Positions 1 through 13,538 of a stretch of DNA of 64,000 bases are shown in pieces. The stretch covers positions 434,001 to 498,000 of the forward strand of contig JBHGNT010000024.1 in the NCBI GenBank assembly GCA_043228905.1. Reading direction: 5' to 3'. Below the pieces are notes generated by a model. The model did no database searches. It had not been told where the DNA came from and saw nothing but the letters and a program-made list of their open reading frames with translations. Numbering within the stretch: position 1 is the stretch's first letter; each line of letters opens with the position of its first letter. Source of the DNA: Azolla caroliniana (lineage: Eukaryota; Polypodiophyta). Position numbers and translations under genes: made by a program.

Positions 1-178
1 TATCGGATTTTTGTGTTCAAACATGCGAATCGAAGCTAACAACGCTAGCTATGATATGGAATTAAAAAATCAAGATTTTGAAACTCAGGTCGAGAGACAT
101 GACGAAAATAGCAAACTTGAGGAGGGAGTTGAGAGGAGCCCTTGAGTAAATTACAATGTTCATACCTGGCTCGTGTGA
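1..178 (+). repeat. Reference monomer with internal map
   Basis: This monomer serves as the coordinate system for the array. T-tract at 8-12; variable CAAAC/CAATC/CAACC at 18-22; variable AATCGAAGC block at 28-36; CTAAC/CTAGC/CAAAC at 36-40; TACC/TAGC at 46-49; A6 at 64-69 and T4 at 76-79, centred 11 bp apart; conserved GGTCGAGAGACATGA at 88-102; class-defining GACGAAAATAGC or GACGAAATTACC at 101-112; purine-rich stretch 119-138; tail GAGCCCTTGAG or GAGCTAGTAGG from 136; conserved TAAATTAAAATGTTCATA at 147-164; and GGCTCGTGTGA at 168-178. The least variable parts are about 50-63, 76-102 and 147-163. Confidence 0.95.
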
Positions 179-1600
179 TATGGATTTTTGTGTTCAAACA
201 TGCAAATCGAAGCTAACAACGCTAGCTATGAGATGGAATTAAAAAATCAAGATTTTGAAACTCAGGTCGAGAGACATGATGAAAATAGCAAACTTGAGGA
301 GGGAGTTGAGAAGAGCCCTTGAGTAAATTAAAATGTTCATACCTGGCTCGTGTGATATCGGATTTTTGTGTTCAAACATGCGAATCGAAGCTAACAACGC
401 TACCTATGATATGGAATTAAAAAATCAAGATTTTGAAACTCAGGTCGAGAGACATGACGGAATTACCAAATTTGAGGAGTGATTTGAGAGGACCCCTTGA
501 GTAAATTAAAATGTTCATATCGGGCTCGTGTGATATCGGATTTTTGTGTTCAAACATGCAAATCGAAGCTAACAACGCTAGCTATGATATGGAATTAAAA
601 AATCAAGATTTTGAAACTCAGGTCGAGAGACATGACGAAAATAGCAAACTTGAGGAGGGAGTTGAGAGGAGCCCTTGAGTAAATTAAAATGTTCATACCT
701 GGCTCGTGTGATATGGATTTGTGTGTTCAAACATGCAAATCGAAACTAACAACGCTAGCTATGAGATGGAATTAAAAAATCAAGATTTTGAAACTCAGGT
801 CGAGAGACATGATGAAAATAGCAAACTTGAGGAGGGAGTTGAGAAGAGCCCTTGAGTAAATTAAAATGTTCATACCTGGCTCGTGTGATATCGGATTTTT
901 ATGTTCAAACATGCGAATCGAAGCTAACAACGCTACCTATGATATGGAATTAAAAAATCAAGATTTTGAAACTCAGGTCGAGAGACATGACGAAATTACC
1001 AAATTTGAGGAGTGATTTGAGAGGAGCCCTTGAGTAAATTAAAATGTTCATATCGGGCTCGTGTGATATCGGATTTTTGTGTTCAAACATGCAAATCGAA
1101 GCTAACAACGCTACCTATGATATGGAATTAAAAAATCAAGATTTTGAAACTCAGGTCGAGAGACATGATGAAAACAGCAAACTTGAGGAGGGAGTTGAGA
1201 AGAGCCCTTGCGTAAATTAAAATGTTCATACCTGGCTCGTGTGATATCGGATTTTTGTGTTCAAACATGCGAATCGAAGCTAACAACGCTAGCTATGATA
1301 TGAAATTAAAAAATCAAGATTTTGAAACTCAGGTCGAGAGACATGACGAAAATAGCAAACTTGAGGAGGGAGTTGAGAGGAGCCCTTGAGTAAATTAAAA
1401 TGTTCATACCTGGCTCGTGTGATATGGATTTTTGTGTTCAAACATGCAAATCGAAGCTAACAACGCTAGCTATGAGATGAAATTAAAAAATCAAGATTTT
1501 GAAACTCAGGTCGAGAGACATGATGAAAATAGCAAACTTGAGGAGGGAGTTGAGAAGAGCCCTTGAGTAAATTAAAATGTTCATACCTGGCTCGTGTGAT
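1..1600 (+). repeat. Left-edge three-monomer order with 177-bp monomers
   Basis: Monomers start at 1, 179, 356, 534, 712, 889, 1067, 1245 and 1423. Those at 179, 712 and 1423 read TATGGAT instead of TATCGGAT (177 bp) and share TATGAGATG and GATGAAAAT. The pattern of class A, 177-bp form, then class B or mixed form runs twice and then breaks when an extra monomer makes the third interval four monomers. This is a short degenerate higher-order repeat cut by the window edge. Confidence 0.75.
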
Positions 1601-4600
1601 ATCGGATTTTTGTGTTCAAACATGCGAATCGAAGCTAACAACGCTACCTATGATATGGAATTAAAAAATCAAGATTTTGAAACTCAGGTCAGGAGACATG
1701 ACGAAAATAGCAAACTTGAGGAGGGAGTTGAGAGGAGCCCTTCAGTAAATTAAAATGTTCATACCTGGCTCGTGTGATATCGGATTTTTGTGTTCAAACA
1801 TGCGAATCGAAGCTAACAACGCTACCTATGATATGGAATTAAAAAATCAAGATTTTGAAACTCAGGTCGAGAGACATGATGAAAATAGCAAACTTGAGGA
1901 GGGAGTTGAGAAGAGCCCTTGAGTAAATTAAAATGTTCATACCTGGCTCGTGTGATATCGGATTTTTGTGTTCAAACATGCGAATCGAAGCTAACAACGC
2001 TAGCTATGATATGGAATTAAAAAATCAAGATTTTGAAACTCAGGTCGAGAGACATGACGAAAATAGCAAACTTGAGGAGGGAGTTGAGAGGAGCCCTTGA
2101 GTCAATTAAAATGTTCATACCTGGCTCGTGTGATATCGGATTTTTATGTTCAAACATGCGAATCGAAGCTAACAACGCTACCTATGATATGGAATTAAAA
2201 AATCAAGATTTTGAAACTCAGGTCGAGAGACATGATGAAAATAGCAAACTTGAGGAGGGAGTTGAGAAGAGCCCTTGAGTAAATTAAAATGTTCATATCG
2301 GGCTCGTGTGATATCGGATTTTTGTGTTCAAACATGCAAATCGAAGCTAACAACGCTACCTATGATATGGAATTAAAAAATCAAGATTTTGAAACTCAGG
2401 TCGAGAGACATGACGAAAATAACAAACTTGAGGAGGGAGTTGAGAGGAGCCCTTGAGTAAATTAAAATGTTCATACCTGGCTCGTGTGATATCGGATTTT
2501 TATGTTCAAACATGCAAATCGAAGCTAACAACGCTACCTATGATATGGAATTAAAAAATCAAGATTTTGAAACTCAGGTCGAGAGACATGACGAAATTAC
2601 CAAATTTGAGGAGTGAGTTGAGAAGAGGTAGTAGGTAAATTAAAAGGTTCATACCTGGCTCGTGTGATATCGGATTTTTGTGTTCAAACATGCAAATCGA
2701 AGCTAACAACGCTACCTATGATATGGAATTAAAAAATCAAGATTTTGAAACTCAGGTCGAGAGACATGATGAAAATAGCAAACTTGAGGAGGGAGTTGAG
2801 AAGAGCCCTTGAGTAAATTAAAATGTTCATACCTGGCTCGTGTGATATCGGATTTTTGTGTTCAAACATGCGAATCGAAGCTAACAACGCTACCTATGAT
2901 ATGGAATTAAAAAATCAAGATTTTGAAACTCAGGTCGAGAGACATGACGAAAATAGCAAACTTGAGGAGGGAGTTGAGAGGAGCCCTTGAGTAAATTAAA
3001 ATGTTCATACCTAGCTCGTGTGATATCGGATTTTTGTGTTCAAACATGCGAATCGAAGCTAACAACGCTACCTATGATATGGAATTAAAAAATCAAGATT
3101 TTGAAACTCAGGTCGAGAGACATGACGAAAATAGCAAACTTGAGGAAGGAGTTGAGAGGAGCCCTTGAGTAAATTAAAATGTTCATACCTGGCTCGTGTG
3201 ATATCGGATTTTTGTGTTCAAACATGCGAATCGAAGCTAACAACGCTACCTATGATATGGAATTAAAAAATAAGGAATTTGAAACTCAGGTCGAGAGACA
3301 TGACGAAATTACCAAATTTGAGGAGTGATTTGAGAGGAGCCCTTGAGTAAATTAAAATGTTCATATCGGGCTCGTGTGATATCGGATTTTTGTGTTCAAA
3401 CATGCGAATCGAAGCTAACAACGCTACCTATGATATGGAATTAAAAAATCAAGATTTTGAAACTCAGGTCGAGAGACATGACGAAAATAGCAAACTTGAG
3501 GAGGGAGTTGAGAGGAGCCCTTGAGTAAATTAAAATGTTCATACCTGGCTCGTGTGATATCGGATTTTTGTGTTCAAACATGCGAATCGAAGCTAACAAC
3601 GCTAGCTATGATATGGAATTAAAAAATCAAGATTTTGAAACTCAGGTCGAGAGACATGACGAAAATAGCAAACTTGAGGAGGGAGTTGAGAGGAGCCCTT
3701 GAGTAAATTAAAATGTTCATACCTGGCTCGTGTGATATCGGATTTTTATGTTCAAACATGCGAATCGAAGCTAACAACGCTACCTATGATATGGAATTAA
3801 AAAATCAAGATTTTGAAACTCAGGTCGAGAGACATGACGAAATTACCAAATTTGAGGAGTGATTTGAGAGGAGCCCTTGAGTAAATTAAAATGTTCATAT
3901 CGGGCTCGTGTGATATCCGATTTTTGTGTTCAAACATGGGAATCGAAGCTAACAACGCTACCTATGATATGGAATTAAAAAATCAAGATTTTGAAACTCA
4001 GGTCGAGAGACATGACGAAATTACCAAATTTGAGGAGTGATTTGAGAGGAGCCCTTGAGTAAATTAAAATGTTCATATCGGGCTCGTGTGATATCGGATT
4101 TTTGTGTTCAAACATGCGAATCGAAGCTAACAACGCTACCTATGATATGGAATTAAAAAATCAAGATTTTGAAACTCAGGTCGAGAGACATGACGAAAAT
4201 AGCAAACTTGAGGAGGGAGTTGAGAGGAGCCCTTTAGTAAATTAAAATGTTCATACCTGGCTCGTGTGATATCGGATTTTTATGTTCAAACATGCGAATC
4301 GAAGCTAACAACGCTACCTATGATATGGAATTAAAAAATCAAGATTTTGAAACTCAGGTCGAGAGACATGACGGAATTACCAAATTTGAGGAGTGATTTG
4401 AGAGGAGCCCTTGAGTAAATTAAAATGTTCATATCGGGCTCGTGTGATATCGGATTTTTGTGTTCAAACATGCAAATCGAAGCTAACAACGCTACCTATG
4501 ATATGGAATTAAAAAATCAAGATTTTGAAACTCAGGTCGAGAGACATGACGAAATTACCAAATTTGAGGAGTGATTTGAGAGGAGCCCTTGAGTAAATTA

Positions 4601-4908
4601 AAATGTTCATATCGGGCTCGTGTGATATCGGATTTTTGTGTTCAAACATGCGAATCGAAGCTAACAACGCTACCTATGATATGGAATTAAAAAATCAAGA
4701 TTTTGAAACTCAGGTCGAGAGACATGACGAAAATAGCAAACTTGAGGAGGGAGTTGAGAGGAGCCCTTGAGTAAATTAAAATGTTCATACCTGGCTCGTG
4801 TGATATCGGATTTTTATGTTCAAACATGCGAATCGAAGCTAACAACGCTACCTATGATATGGAATTAAAAAATCAAGATTTTGAAACTCAGGTCGAGAGA
4901 CATGACGA

Positions 4909-6787
4909 AATTACCAAATTTGAGGAGTGATTTGAGAGGAGCCCTTGAGTAAATTAAAATGTTCATACCTGGCTCGTGTGATATCGGATTTTTGTGTTCA
5001 AACATGCAAATCGAAGCTAACAACGCTACCTATGATATGGAATTAAAAAATCAAGATTTTGAAACTCAGGTCGAGAGACATGATGAAAATAGCAAACTTG
5101 AGGAGGGAGTTGAGAAGAGCCCTTGAGTAAATTAAAATGTTCATACCTGGCTCGTGTGATATCGGATTTTTGTGTTCAAACATGCGAATCGAAGCTAACA
5201 ACGCTACCTATGATATGGAATTAAAAAATCAAGATTTTGAAACTCAGGTCGAGAGACATGACGGAATTACCAAATTTGAGGAGTGATTTGAGAGGAGCCC
5301 TTGAGTAAATTAAAATGTTCATATCGGGCTCGTGTGATATCGGATTTTTGTGTTCAAACATGCAAATCGAAGCTAACAACGCTACCTATGATATGGAATT
5401 AAAAAATCAAGATTTTGAAACTCAGGTCGAGAGACATGATGAAAATAGCAAACTTGAGGAGGGAGTTGAGAAGAGCCCTTGAGTAAATTAAAATGTTCAT
5501 ACCTGGCTCGTGTGATATCGGATTTTTGTGTTCAAACATGCGAATCGAAGCTAACAACGCTACCTATGATATGGAATTAAAAAATCAAGATTTTGAAACT
5601 CAGGTCGAGAGACATGACGGAATTACCAAATTTGAGGAGTGATTTGAGAGGAGCCCTTGAGTAAATTAAAATGTTCATATCGGGCTCGTGTGATATCGGA
5701 TTTTTGTGTTCAAACATGCAAATCGAAGCTAACAACGCTACCTATGATATGGAATTAAAAAATCAAGATTTTGAAACTCAGGTCGAGAGACATGATGAAA
5801 ATAGCAAACTTGAGGAGGGAGTTGAGAAGAGCCCTAGAGTAAATTAAAATGTTCATACCTGGCTCGTGTGATATCGGATTTTTGTGTTCAAACATGCAAA
5901 TCGAAGCTAACAACGCTACCTATGATATGGAATTAAAAAATCAAGATTTTGAAACTCAGGTCGAGAGACATGATGAAAATAGCAAACTTGAGGAGGGAGT
6001 TGAGAAGAGCCCTTGAGTAAATTAAAATGTTCATACCTGGCTCGTGTGATATCGGATTTTTGTGTTCAAACATGCGAATCGAAGCTAACAACGCTACCTA
6101 TGATATGGAATTAAAAAATCAAGATTTTGAAACTCAGGTCAGGAGACATGACGAAAATAGCAAACTTGAGGAGGGAGTTGAGAGGAGCCCTTGAGTAAAT
6201 TAAAATGTTCATACCTGGCTCGTGTGATATCGGATTTTTGTGTTCAAACATGCGAATCGAAGCTAACAACGCTACCTATGATATGGAATTAAAAAATCAA
6301 GATTTTGAAACTCAGGTCGAGAGACATGATGAAAATAGCAAACTTGAGGAGGGAGTTGAGAAGAGCCCTTGAGTAAATTAAAATGTTCATACCTGGCTCG
6401 TGTGATATCGGATTTTTGTGTTCAAACATGCGAATCGAAGCTAACAACGCTAGCTATGATATGGAATTAAAAAATCAAGATTTTGAAACTCAGGTCGAGA
6501 GACATGACGAAAATAGCAAACTTGAGGAGGGAGTTGAGAGGAGCCCTTGAGTAAATTAAAATGTTCATACCTGGCTCGTGTGATATCGGATTTTTATGTT
6601 CAAACATGCGAATCGAAGCTAACAACGCTACCTATGATATGGAATTAAAAAATCAAGATTTTGAAACTCAGGTCGAGAGACATGACGAAATTACCAAATT
6701 TGAGGAGTGATTTGAGAGGAGCCCTTGAGTAAATTAAAATGTTCATATCGGGCTCGTGTGATATCGGATTTTTGTGTTCAAACATGC
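4909..6787 (+). repeat. 18-monomer duplication, copy 1
   Basis: Matches 8113-9991 at an offset of 3,204 bp (18 x 178). Rare shared markers fix the relationship: GCCCTAGAG at 5831 and 9035, and GTCAGGAGAC with AGGAG at 6141 and 9345. Two differences were seen by eye: the base after the T-tract at 5172 against 8376, and a T in the T-tract at 9438. Confidence 0.85.
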
Positions 6788-8112
6788 AAATCGAAGCTAA
6801 CAACGCTACCTATGATATGGAATTAAAAAATCAAGATTTTGAAACTCAGGTCGAGAGACATGATGAAAATAGCAAACTTGAGGAGGGAGTTGAGAAGAGC
6901 CCTTGAGTAAATTAAAATGTTCATACCTGGCTCGTGTGATATCGGATTTTTGTGTTCAAACATGCGAATCGAAGCTAACAACGCTACCTATGATATGGAA
7001 TTAAAAAATCAAGATTTTGAAACTCAGGTCGAGAGACATGACGAAAATAGCAAACTTGAGGAAGGAGTTGAGAGGAGCCCTTGAGTAAATTAAAATGTTC
7101 ATACCTGGCTCGTGTGATATCCGATTTTTGTGTTCAAACATGCGAATCGAAGCTAACAACGCTACCTATGATATGGAATTAAAAAATCAAGATTTTGAAA
7201 CTCAGGTCGAGAGACATGACGGAATTACCAAATTTGAGGAGTGATTTGAGAGGAGCCCTTGAGTAAATTAAAATGTTCATATCGGGCTCGTGTGATATCG
7301 GATTTTTGTGTTCAAACATGCGAATCGAAGCTAACAACGCTACCTATGATATGGAATTAAAAAATCAAGATTTTGAAACTCAGGTCGAGAGACATGACGA
7401 AAATAGCAAACTTGAGGAGGGAGTTGAGAGGAGCCCTTGAGTAAATTAAAATGTTCATACCTGGCTCGTGTGATATCGGATTTTTATGTTCAAACATGCG
7501 AATCGAAGCTAACAACGCTACCTATGATATGGAATTAAAAAATCAAGATTTTGAAACTCAGGTCGAGAGACATGACGAAATTACCAAATTTGAGGAGTGA
7601 TTTGAGAGGAGCCCTTGAGTAAATTAAAATGTTCATATCGGGCTCGTGTGATATCGGATTTTTGTGTTCAAACATGCAAATCGAAGCTAACAACGCTACC
7701 TATGATATGGAATTAAAAAATCAAGATTTTGAAACTCAGGTCGAGAGACATGACGAAATTACCAAATTTGAGGAGTGATTTGAGAGGAGCCCTTGAGTAA
7801 ATTAAAATGTTCATATCGGGCTCGTGTGATATCGGATTTTTGTGTTCAAACATGCGAATCGAAGCTAACAACGCTACCTATGATATGGAATTAAAAAATC
7901 AAGATTTTGAAACTCAGGTCGAGAGACATGACGAAAATAGCAAACTTGAGGAAGGAGTTGAGAGGAGCCCTTGAGTAAATTAAAATGTTCATACCTGGCT
8001 CGTGTGATATCGGATTTTTGTGTTCAAACATGCGAATCGAAGCTAACAACGCTACCTATGATATGGAATTAAAAAATAAGGAATTTGAAACTCAGGTCGA
8101 GAGACATGACGG

Positions 8113-9991
8113 AATTACCAAATTTGAGGAGTGATTTGAGAGGAGCCCTTGAGTAAATTAAAATGTTCATACCTGGCTCGTGTGATATCGGATTTTTGTG
8201 TTCAAACATGCAAATCGAAGCTAACAACGCTACCTATGATATGGAATTAAAAAATCAAGATTTTGAAACTCAGGTCGAGAGACATGATGAAAATAGCAAA
8301 CTTGAGGAGGGAGTTGAGAAGAGCCCTTGAGTAAATTAAAATGTTCATACCTGGCTCGTGTGATATCGGATTTTTCTGTTCAAACATGCGAATCGAAGCT
8401 AACAACGCTACCTATGATATGGAATTAAAAAATCAAGATTTTGAAACTCAGGTCGAGAGACATGACGGAATTACCAAATTTGAGGAGTGATTTGAGAGGA
8501 GCCCTTGAGTAAATTAAAATGTTCATATCGGGCTCGTGTGATATCGGATTTTTGTGTTCAAACATGCAAATCGAAGCTAACAACGCTACCTATGATATGG
8601 AATTAAAAAATCAAGATTTTGAAACTCAGGTCGAGAGACATGATGAAAATAGCAAACTTGAGGAGGGAGTTGAGAAGAGCCCTTGAGTAAATTAAAATGT
8701 TCATACCTGGCTCGTGTGATATCGGATTTTTGTGTTCAAACATGCGAATCGAAGCTAACAACGCTACCTATGATATGGAATTAAAAAATCAAGATTTTGA
8801 AACTCAGGTCGAGAGACATGACGGAATTACCAAATTTGAGGAGTGATTTGAGAGGAGCCCTTGAGTAAATTAAAATGTTCATATCGGGCTCGTGTGATAT
8901 CGGATTTTTGTGTTCAAACATGCAAATCGAAGCTAACAACGCTACCTATGATATGGAATTAAAAAATCAAGATTTTGAAACTCAGGTCGAGAGACATGAT
9001 GAAAATAGCAAACTTGAGGAGGGAGTTGAGAAGAGCCCTAGAGTAAATTAAAATGTTCATACCTGGCTCGTGTGATATCGGATTTTTGTGTTCAAACATG
9101 CAAATCGAAGCTAACAACGCTACCTATGATATGGAATTAAAAAATCAAGATTTTGAAACTCAGGTCGAGAGACATGATGAAAATAGCAAACTTGAGGAGG
9201 GAGTTGAGAAGAGCCCTTGAGTAAATTAAAATGTTCATACCTGGCTCGTGTGATATCGGATTTTTGTGTTCAAACATGCGAATCGAAGCTAACAACGCTA
9301 CCTATGATATGGAATTAAAAAATCAAGATTTTGAAACTCAGGTCAGGAGACATGACGAAAATAGCAAACTTGAGGAGGGAGTTGAGAGGAGCCCTTGAGT
9401 AAATTAAAATGTTCATACCTGGCTCGTGTGATATCGGTTTTTTGTGTTCAAACATGCGAATCGAAGCTAACAACGCTACCTATGATATGGAATTAAAAAA
9501 TCAAGATTTTGAAACTCAGGTCGAGAGACATGATGAAAATAGCAAACTTGAGGAGGGAGTTGAGAAGAGCCCTTGAGTAAATTAAAATGTTCATACCTGG
9601 CTCGTGTGATATCGGATTTTTGTGTTCAAACATGCGAATCGAAGCTAACAACGCTAGCTATGATATGGAATTAAAAAATCAAGATTTTGAAACTCAGGTC
9701 GAGAGACATGACGAAAATAGCAAACTTGAGGAGGGAGTTGAGAGGAGCCCTTGAGTAAATTAAAATGTTCATACCTGGCTCGTGTGATATCGGATTTTTA
9801 TGTTCAAACATGCGAATCGAAGCTAACAACGCTACCTATGATATGGAATTAAAAAATCAAGATTTTGAAACTCAGGTCGAGAGACATGACGAAATTACCA
9901 AATTTGAGGAGTGATTTGAGAGGAGCCCTTGAGTAAATTAAAATGTTCATATCGGGCTCGTGTGATATCGGATTTTTGTGTTCAAACATGC
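8113..9991 (+). repeat. 18-monomer duplication, copy 2
   Basis: Partner of 4909-6787. The repeated part is 1,879 bp although the offset is 3,204 bp, so the segment between the copies (6788-8112) no longer matches at this offset and was replaced or diverged. It contains a rare class B monomer with TAAGGAATTT at 8077, also seen at 3271, 27 monomers earlier. Confidence 0.85.
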
Positions 9992-10156
9992 GAATCGAAG
10001 CTAACAACGCTAGCTATGATATGGAATTAAAAAATCAAGATTTTGAAACTCAGGTCGAGAGACATGACGAAAATAGCAAACTTGAGGAGGGAGTTGAGAG
10101 GAGCCCTTGAGTAAATTAAAATGTTCATACCTGGCTCGTGTGATATCGGATTTTTA

Positions 10157-13100
10157 TGTTCAAACATGCGAATCGAAGCTAACAACGCTACCTATGATAT
10201 GGAATTAAAAAATCAAGATTTTGAAACTCAGGTCGAGAGACATGACGAAATTACCAAATTTGAGGAGTGATTTGAGAGGAGCCCTTGAGTAAATTAAAAT
10301 GTTCATATCGGGCTCGTGTGATATCGGATTTTTGTGTTCAAACATGCAAATCGAAGCTAACAACGCTACCTATGATATGGAATTAAAAAATCAAGATTTT
10401 GAAACTCAGGTCGAGAGACATGACGAAATTACCAAATTTGAGGAGTGAGTTGAGAAGAGGTAGTAGGTAAATTAAAATGTTCATACCTGGCTCGTGTGAT
10501 ATCGGATTTTTGTGTTCAAACATGCAAATCGAAGCTAACAACGCTACCTATGATATGGAATTAAAAAATCAAGATTTTGAAACTCAGGTCGAGAGACATG
10601 ACGAAAATAGCAAACTTGAGGAAGGAGTTGAGAAGAGCCCTTGAGTAAATTAAAATGTTCATACCTGGCTCGTGTGATATCGGATTTTTGTGTTCAAACA
10701 TGCGAATCGAAGCTAACAACGCTAGCTATGATATGGAATTAAAAAATCAAGATTTTGAAACTCAGGTCGAGAGACATGACGGAATTACCAAATTTGAGGA
10801 GTGATTTGAGAGGAGCCCTTGAGTAAATTAAAATGTTCATATCGGGCTCGTGTGATATCGGATTTTTGTGTTCAAACATGCAAATCGAAGCTAACAACGC
10901 TACCTATGATATGGAATTAAAAAATCAAGATTTTGAAACTCAGGTCGAGAGACATGATGAAAATAGCAAACTTGAGGAGGGAGTTGAGAAGAGCCCTTGA
11001 GTAAATTAAAATGTTCATACCTGGCTCGTGTGATATCGGATTTTTGTGTTCAAACATGCGAATCGAAGCTAACAACGCTACCTATGATATGGAATTAAAA
11101 AATCAAGATTTTGAAACTCAGGTCAGGAGACATGACGAAAATAGCAAACTTGAGGAGGGAGTTGAGAGGAGCCCTTGAGTAAATTAAAATGTTCATACCT
11201 GGCTCGTGTGATATCGGATTTTTGTGTTCAAACATGCGAATCGAAGCTAACAACGCTACCTATGATATGGAATTAAAAAATCAAGATTTTGAAACTCAGG
11301 TCGAGAGACATGATGAAAATAGCAAACTTGAGGAGGGAGTTGAGAAGAGCCCTTGAGTAAATTAAAATGTTCATACCTGGCTCGTGTGATATCGGATTTT
11401 TGTGTTCAAACATGCGAATCGAAGCTAACAACGCTAGCTATGATATGGAATTAAAAAATCAAGATTTTGAAACTCAGGTCGAGAGACATGATGAAAATAG
11501 CAAACTTGAGGAGGGAGTTGAGAGGAGCCCTTGAGTAAATTAAAATGTTCATACCTGGCTCGTGTGATATCGGATTTTTATGTTCAAACATGCGAATCGA
11601 AGCTAACAACGCTACCTATGATATGGAATTAAAAAATCAAGATTTTGAAACTCAGGTCGAGAGACATGACGAAATTACCAAATTTGAGGAGTGATTTGAG
11701 AGGAGCCCTTGAGTAAATTAAAATGTTCATATCGGGCTCGTGTGATATCCGATTTTTGTGTTCAAACATGGGAATCGAAGCTAACAACGCTACCTATGAT
11801 ATGGAATTAAAAAATCAAGATTTTGAAACTCAGGTCGAGAGACATGACGAAATTACCAAATTTGAGGAGTGATTTGAGAGGAGCCCTTGAGTAAATTAAA
11901 ATGTTCATATCGGGCTCGTGTGATATCGGATTTTTGTGTTCAAACAAGCGAATCGAAGCTAACAACGCTACCTATGATATGGAATTAAAAAATCAAGATT
12001 TTGAAACTCAGGTCGAGAGACATGACGAAAATAGCAAACTTGAGGAGGGAGTTGAGAGGAGCCCTTTAGTAAATTAAAATGTTCATACCTGGCTCGTGTG
12101 ATATCGGATTTTTATGTTCAAACATGCGAATCGAAGCTAACAACGCTACCTATGATATGGAATTAAAAAATCAAGATTTTGAAACTCAGGTCGAGAGACA
12201 TGACGAAAATAGCAAACTTGAGGAAGGAGTTGAGAAGAGCCCTTGAGTAAATTAAAATGTTCATACCTGGCTCGTGTGATATCGGATTTTTGTGTTCAAA
12301 CATGCGAATCGAAGCTAACAACGCTAGCTATGATATGGAATTAAAAAATCAAGATTTTGAAACTCAGGTCGAGAGACATGACGAAAATAGCAAACTTGAG
12401 GAGGGAGTTGAGAGGAGCCCTTGAGTAAATTAAAATGTTCATACCTGGCTCGTGTGATATCGGATTTTTATGTTCAAACATGCGAATCGAAGCTAACAAC
12501 GCTACCTATGATATGGAATTAAAAAATCAAGATTTTGAAACTCAGGTCGAGAGACATGACGAAATTACCAAATTTGAGGAGTGATTTGAGAGGAGCCCTT
12601 GAGTAAATTAAAATGTTCATATCGGGCTCGTGTGATATCCGATTTTTGTGTTCAAACATGGGAATCGAAGCTAACAACGCTACCTATGATATGGAATTAA
12701 AAAATCAAGATTTTGAAACTCAGGTCGAGAGACATGACGAAATTACCAAATTTGAGGAGTGATTTGAGAGGAGCCCTTGAGTAAATTAAAATGTTCATAT
12801 CGGGCTCGTGTGATATCGGATTTTTGTGTTCAAACATGCAAATCGAAGCTAACAACGCTACCTATGATATGGAATTAAAAAATCAAGATTTTGAAACTCA
12901 GGTCGAGAGACATGATGAAAATAGCAAACTTGAGGAGGGAGTTGAGAAGAGCCCTTGAGTAAATTAAAATGTTCATACCTGGCTCGTGTGATATCGGATT
13001 TTTGTGTTCAAACATGCGAATCGAAGCTAACAACGCTACCTATGATATGGAATTAAAAAATCAAGATTTTGAAACTCAGGTCAGGAGACATGACGAAAAT

Positions 13101-13538
13101 AGCAAACTTGAGGAGGGAGTTGAGAGGAGCCCTTGAGTAAATTAAAATGTTCATACCTGGCTCGTGTGATATCGGATTTTTGTGTTCAAACATGCGAATC
13201 GAAGCTAACAACGCTAGCTATGAGATGGAATTAAAAAATCAAGATTTTGAAACTCAGGTCGAGAGACATGACAAAATTACCAAATTTGAGGAGTGAGTTG
13301 AGAAGAGGTAGTAGGTAAATTAAAATGTTCATACCTGGCTCGTGTGATATCGGATTTTTGTGTTCAAACATGCAAATCGAAGCTAACAACGCTACCTATG
13401 ATATGGAATTAAAAAATCAAGATTTTGAAACTCAGGTCGAGAGACATGATGAAAATAGCAAACTTGAGGAGGGAGTTGAGAAGAGCCCTTGAGTAAATTA
13501 AAATGTTCATACCTGGCTCGTGTGATATCGGATTTTTC
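10157..13538 (+). repeat. 19-monomer tandem duplication, unit 1
   Basis: A block of 3,382 bp (19 x 178) repeats directly as the next unit. I saw no mismatch between 10157-13435 and 13539-16817 at the diagnostic sites. Private markers in both copies include CAAACAAGCG (11941 and 15323), GCCCTTTAG (about 12061 and 15443) and GACAAAATTACC (near 13271 and 16653). The nearest difference on the left is the base after the T-tract at 10156 against 13538. Confidence 0.9.

Noticed and set aside
2033-2278. Open frames of 75-81 codons on the + strand, recurring near 16.8, 18.8, 20.9, 23.2, 25.4, 25.9, 35.3 and 61.5 kb.
   Set aside because: They cover parts of two satellite monomers and appear wherever particular variants remove a stop. 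The frame shifts at each monomer, there is no coding signature, and the variants track the DNA duplications.
6788-8112. Separate insertion between the 18-monomer copies.
   Set aside because: It consists of ordinary class A and B monomers in register; only the order of variants differs.
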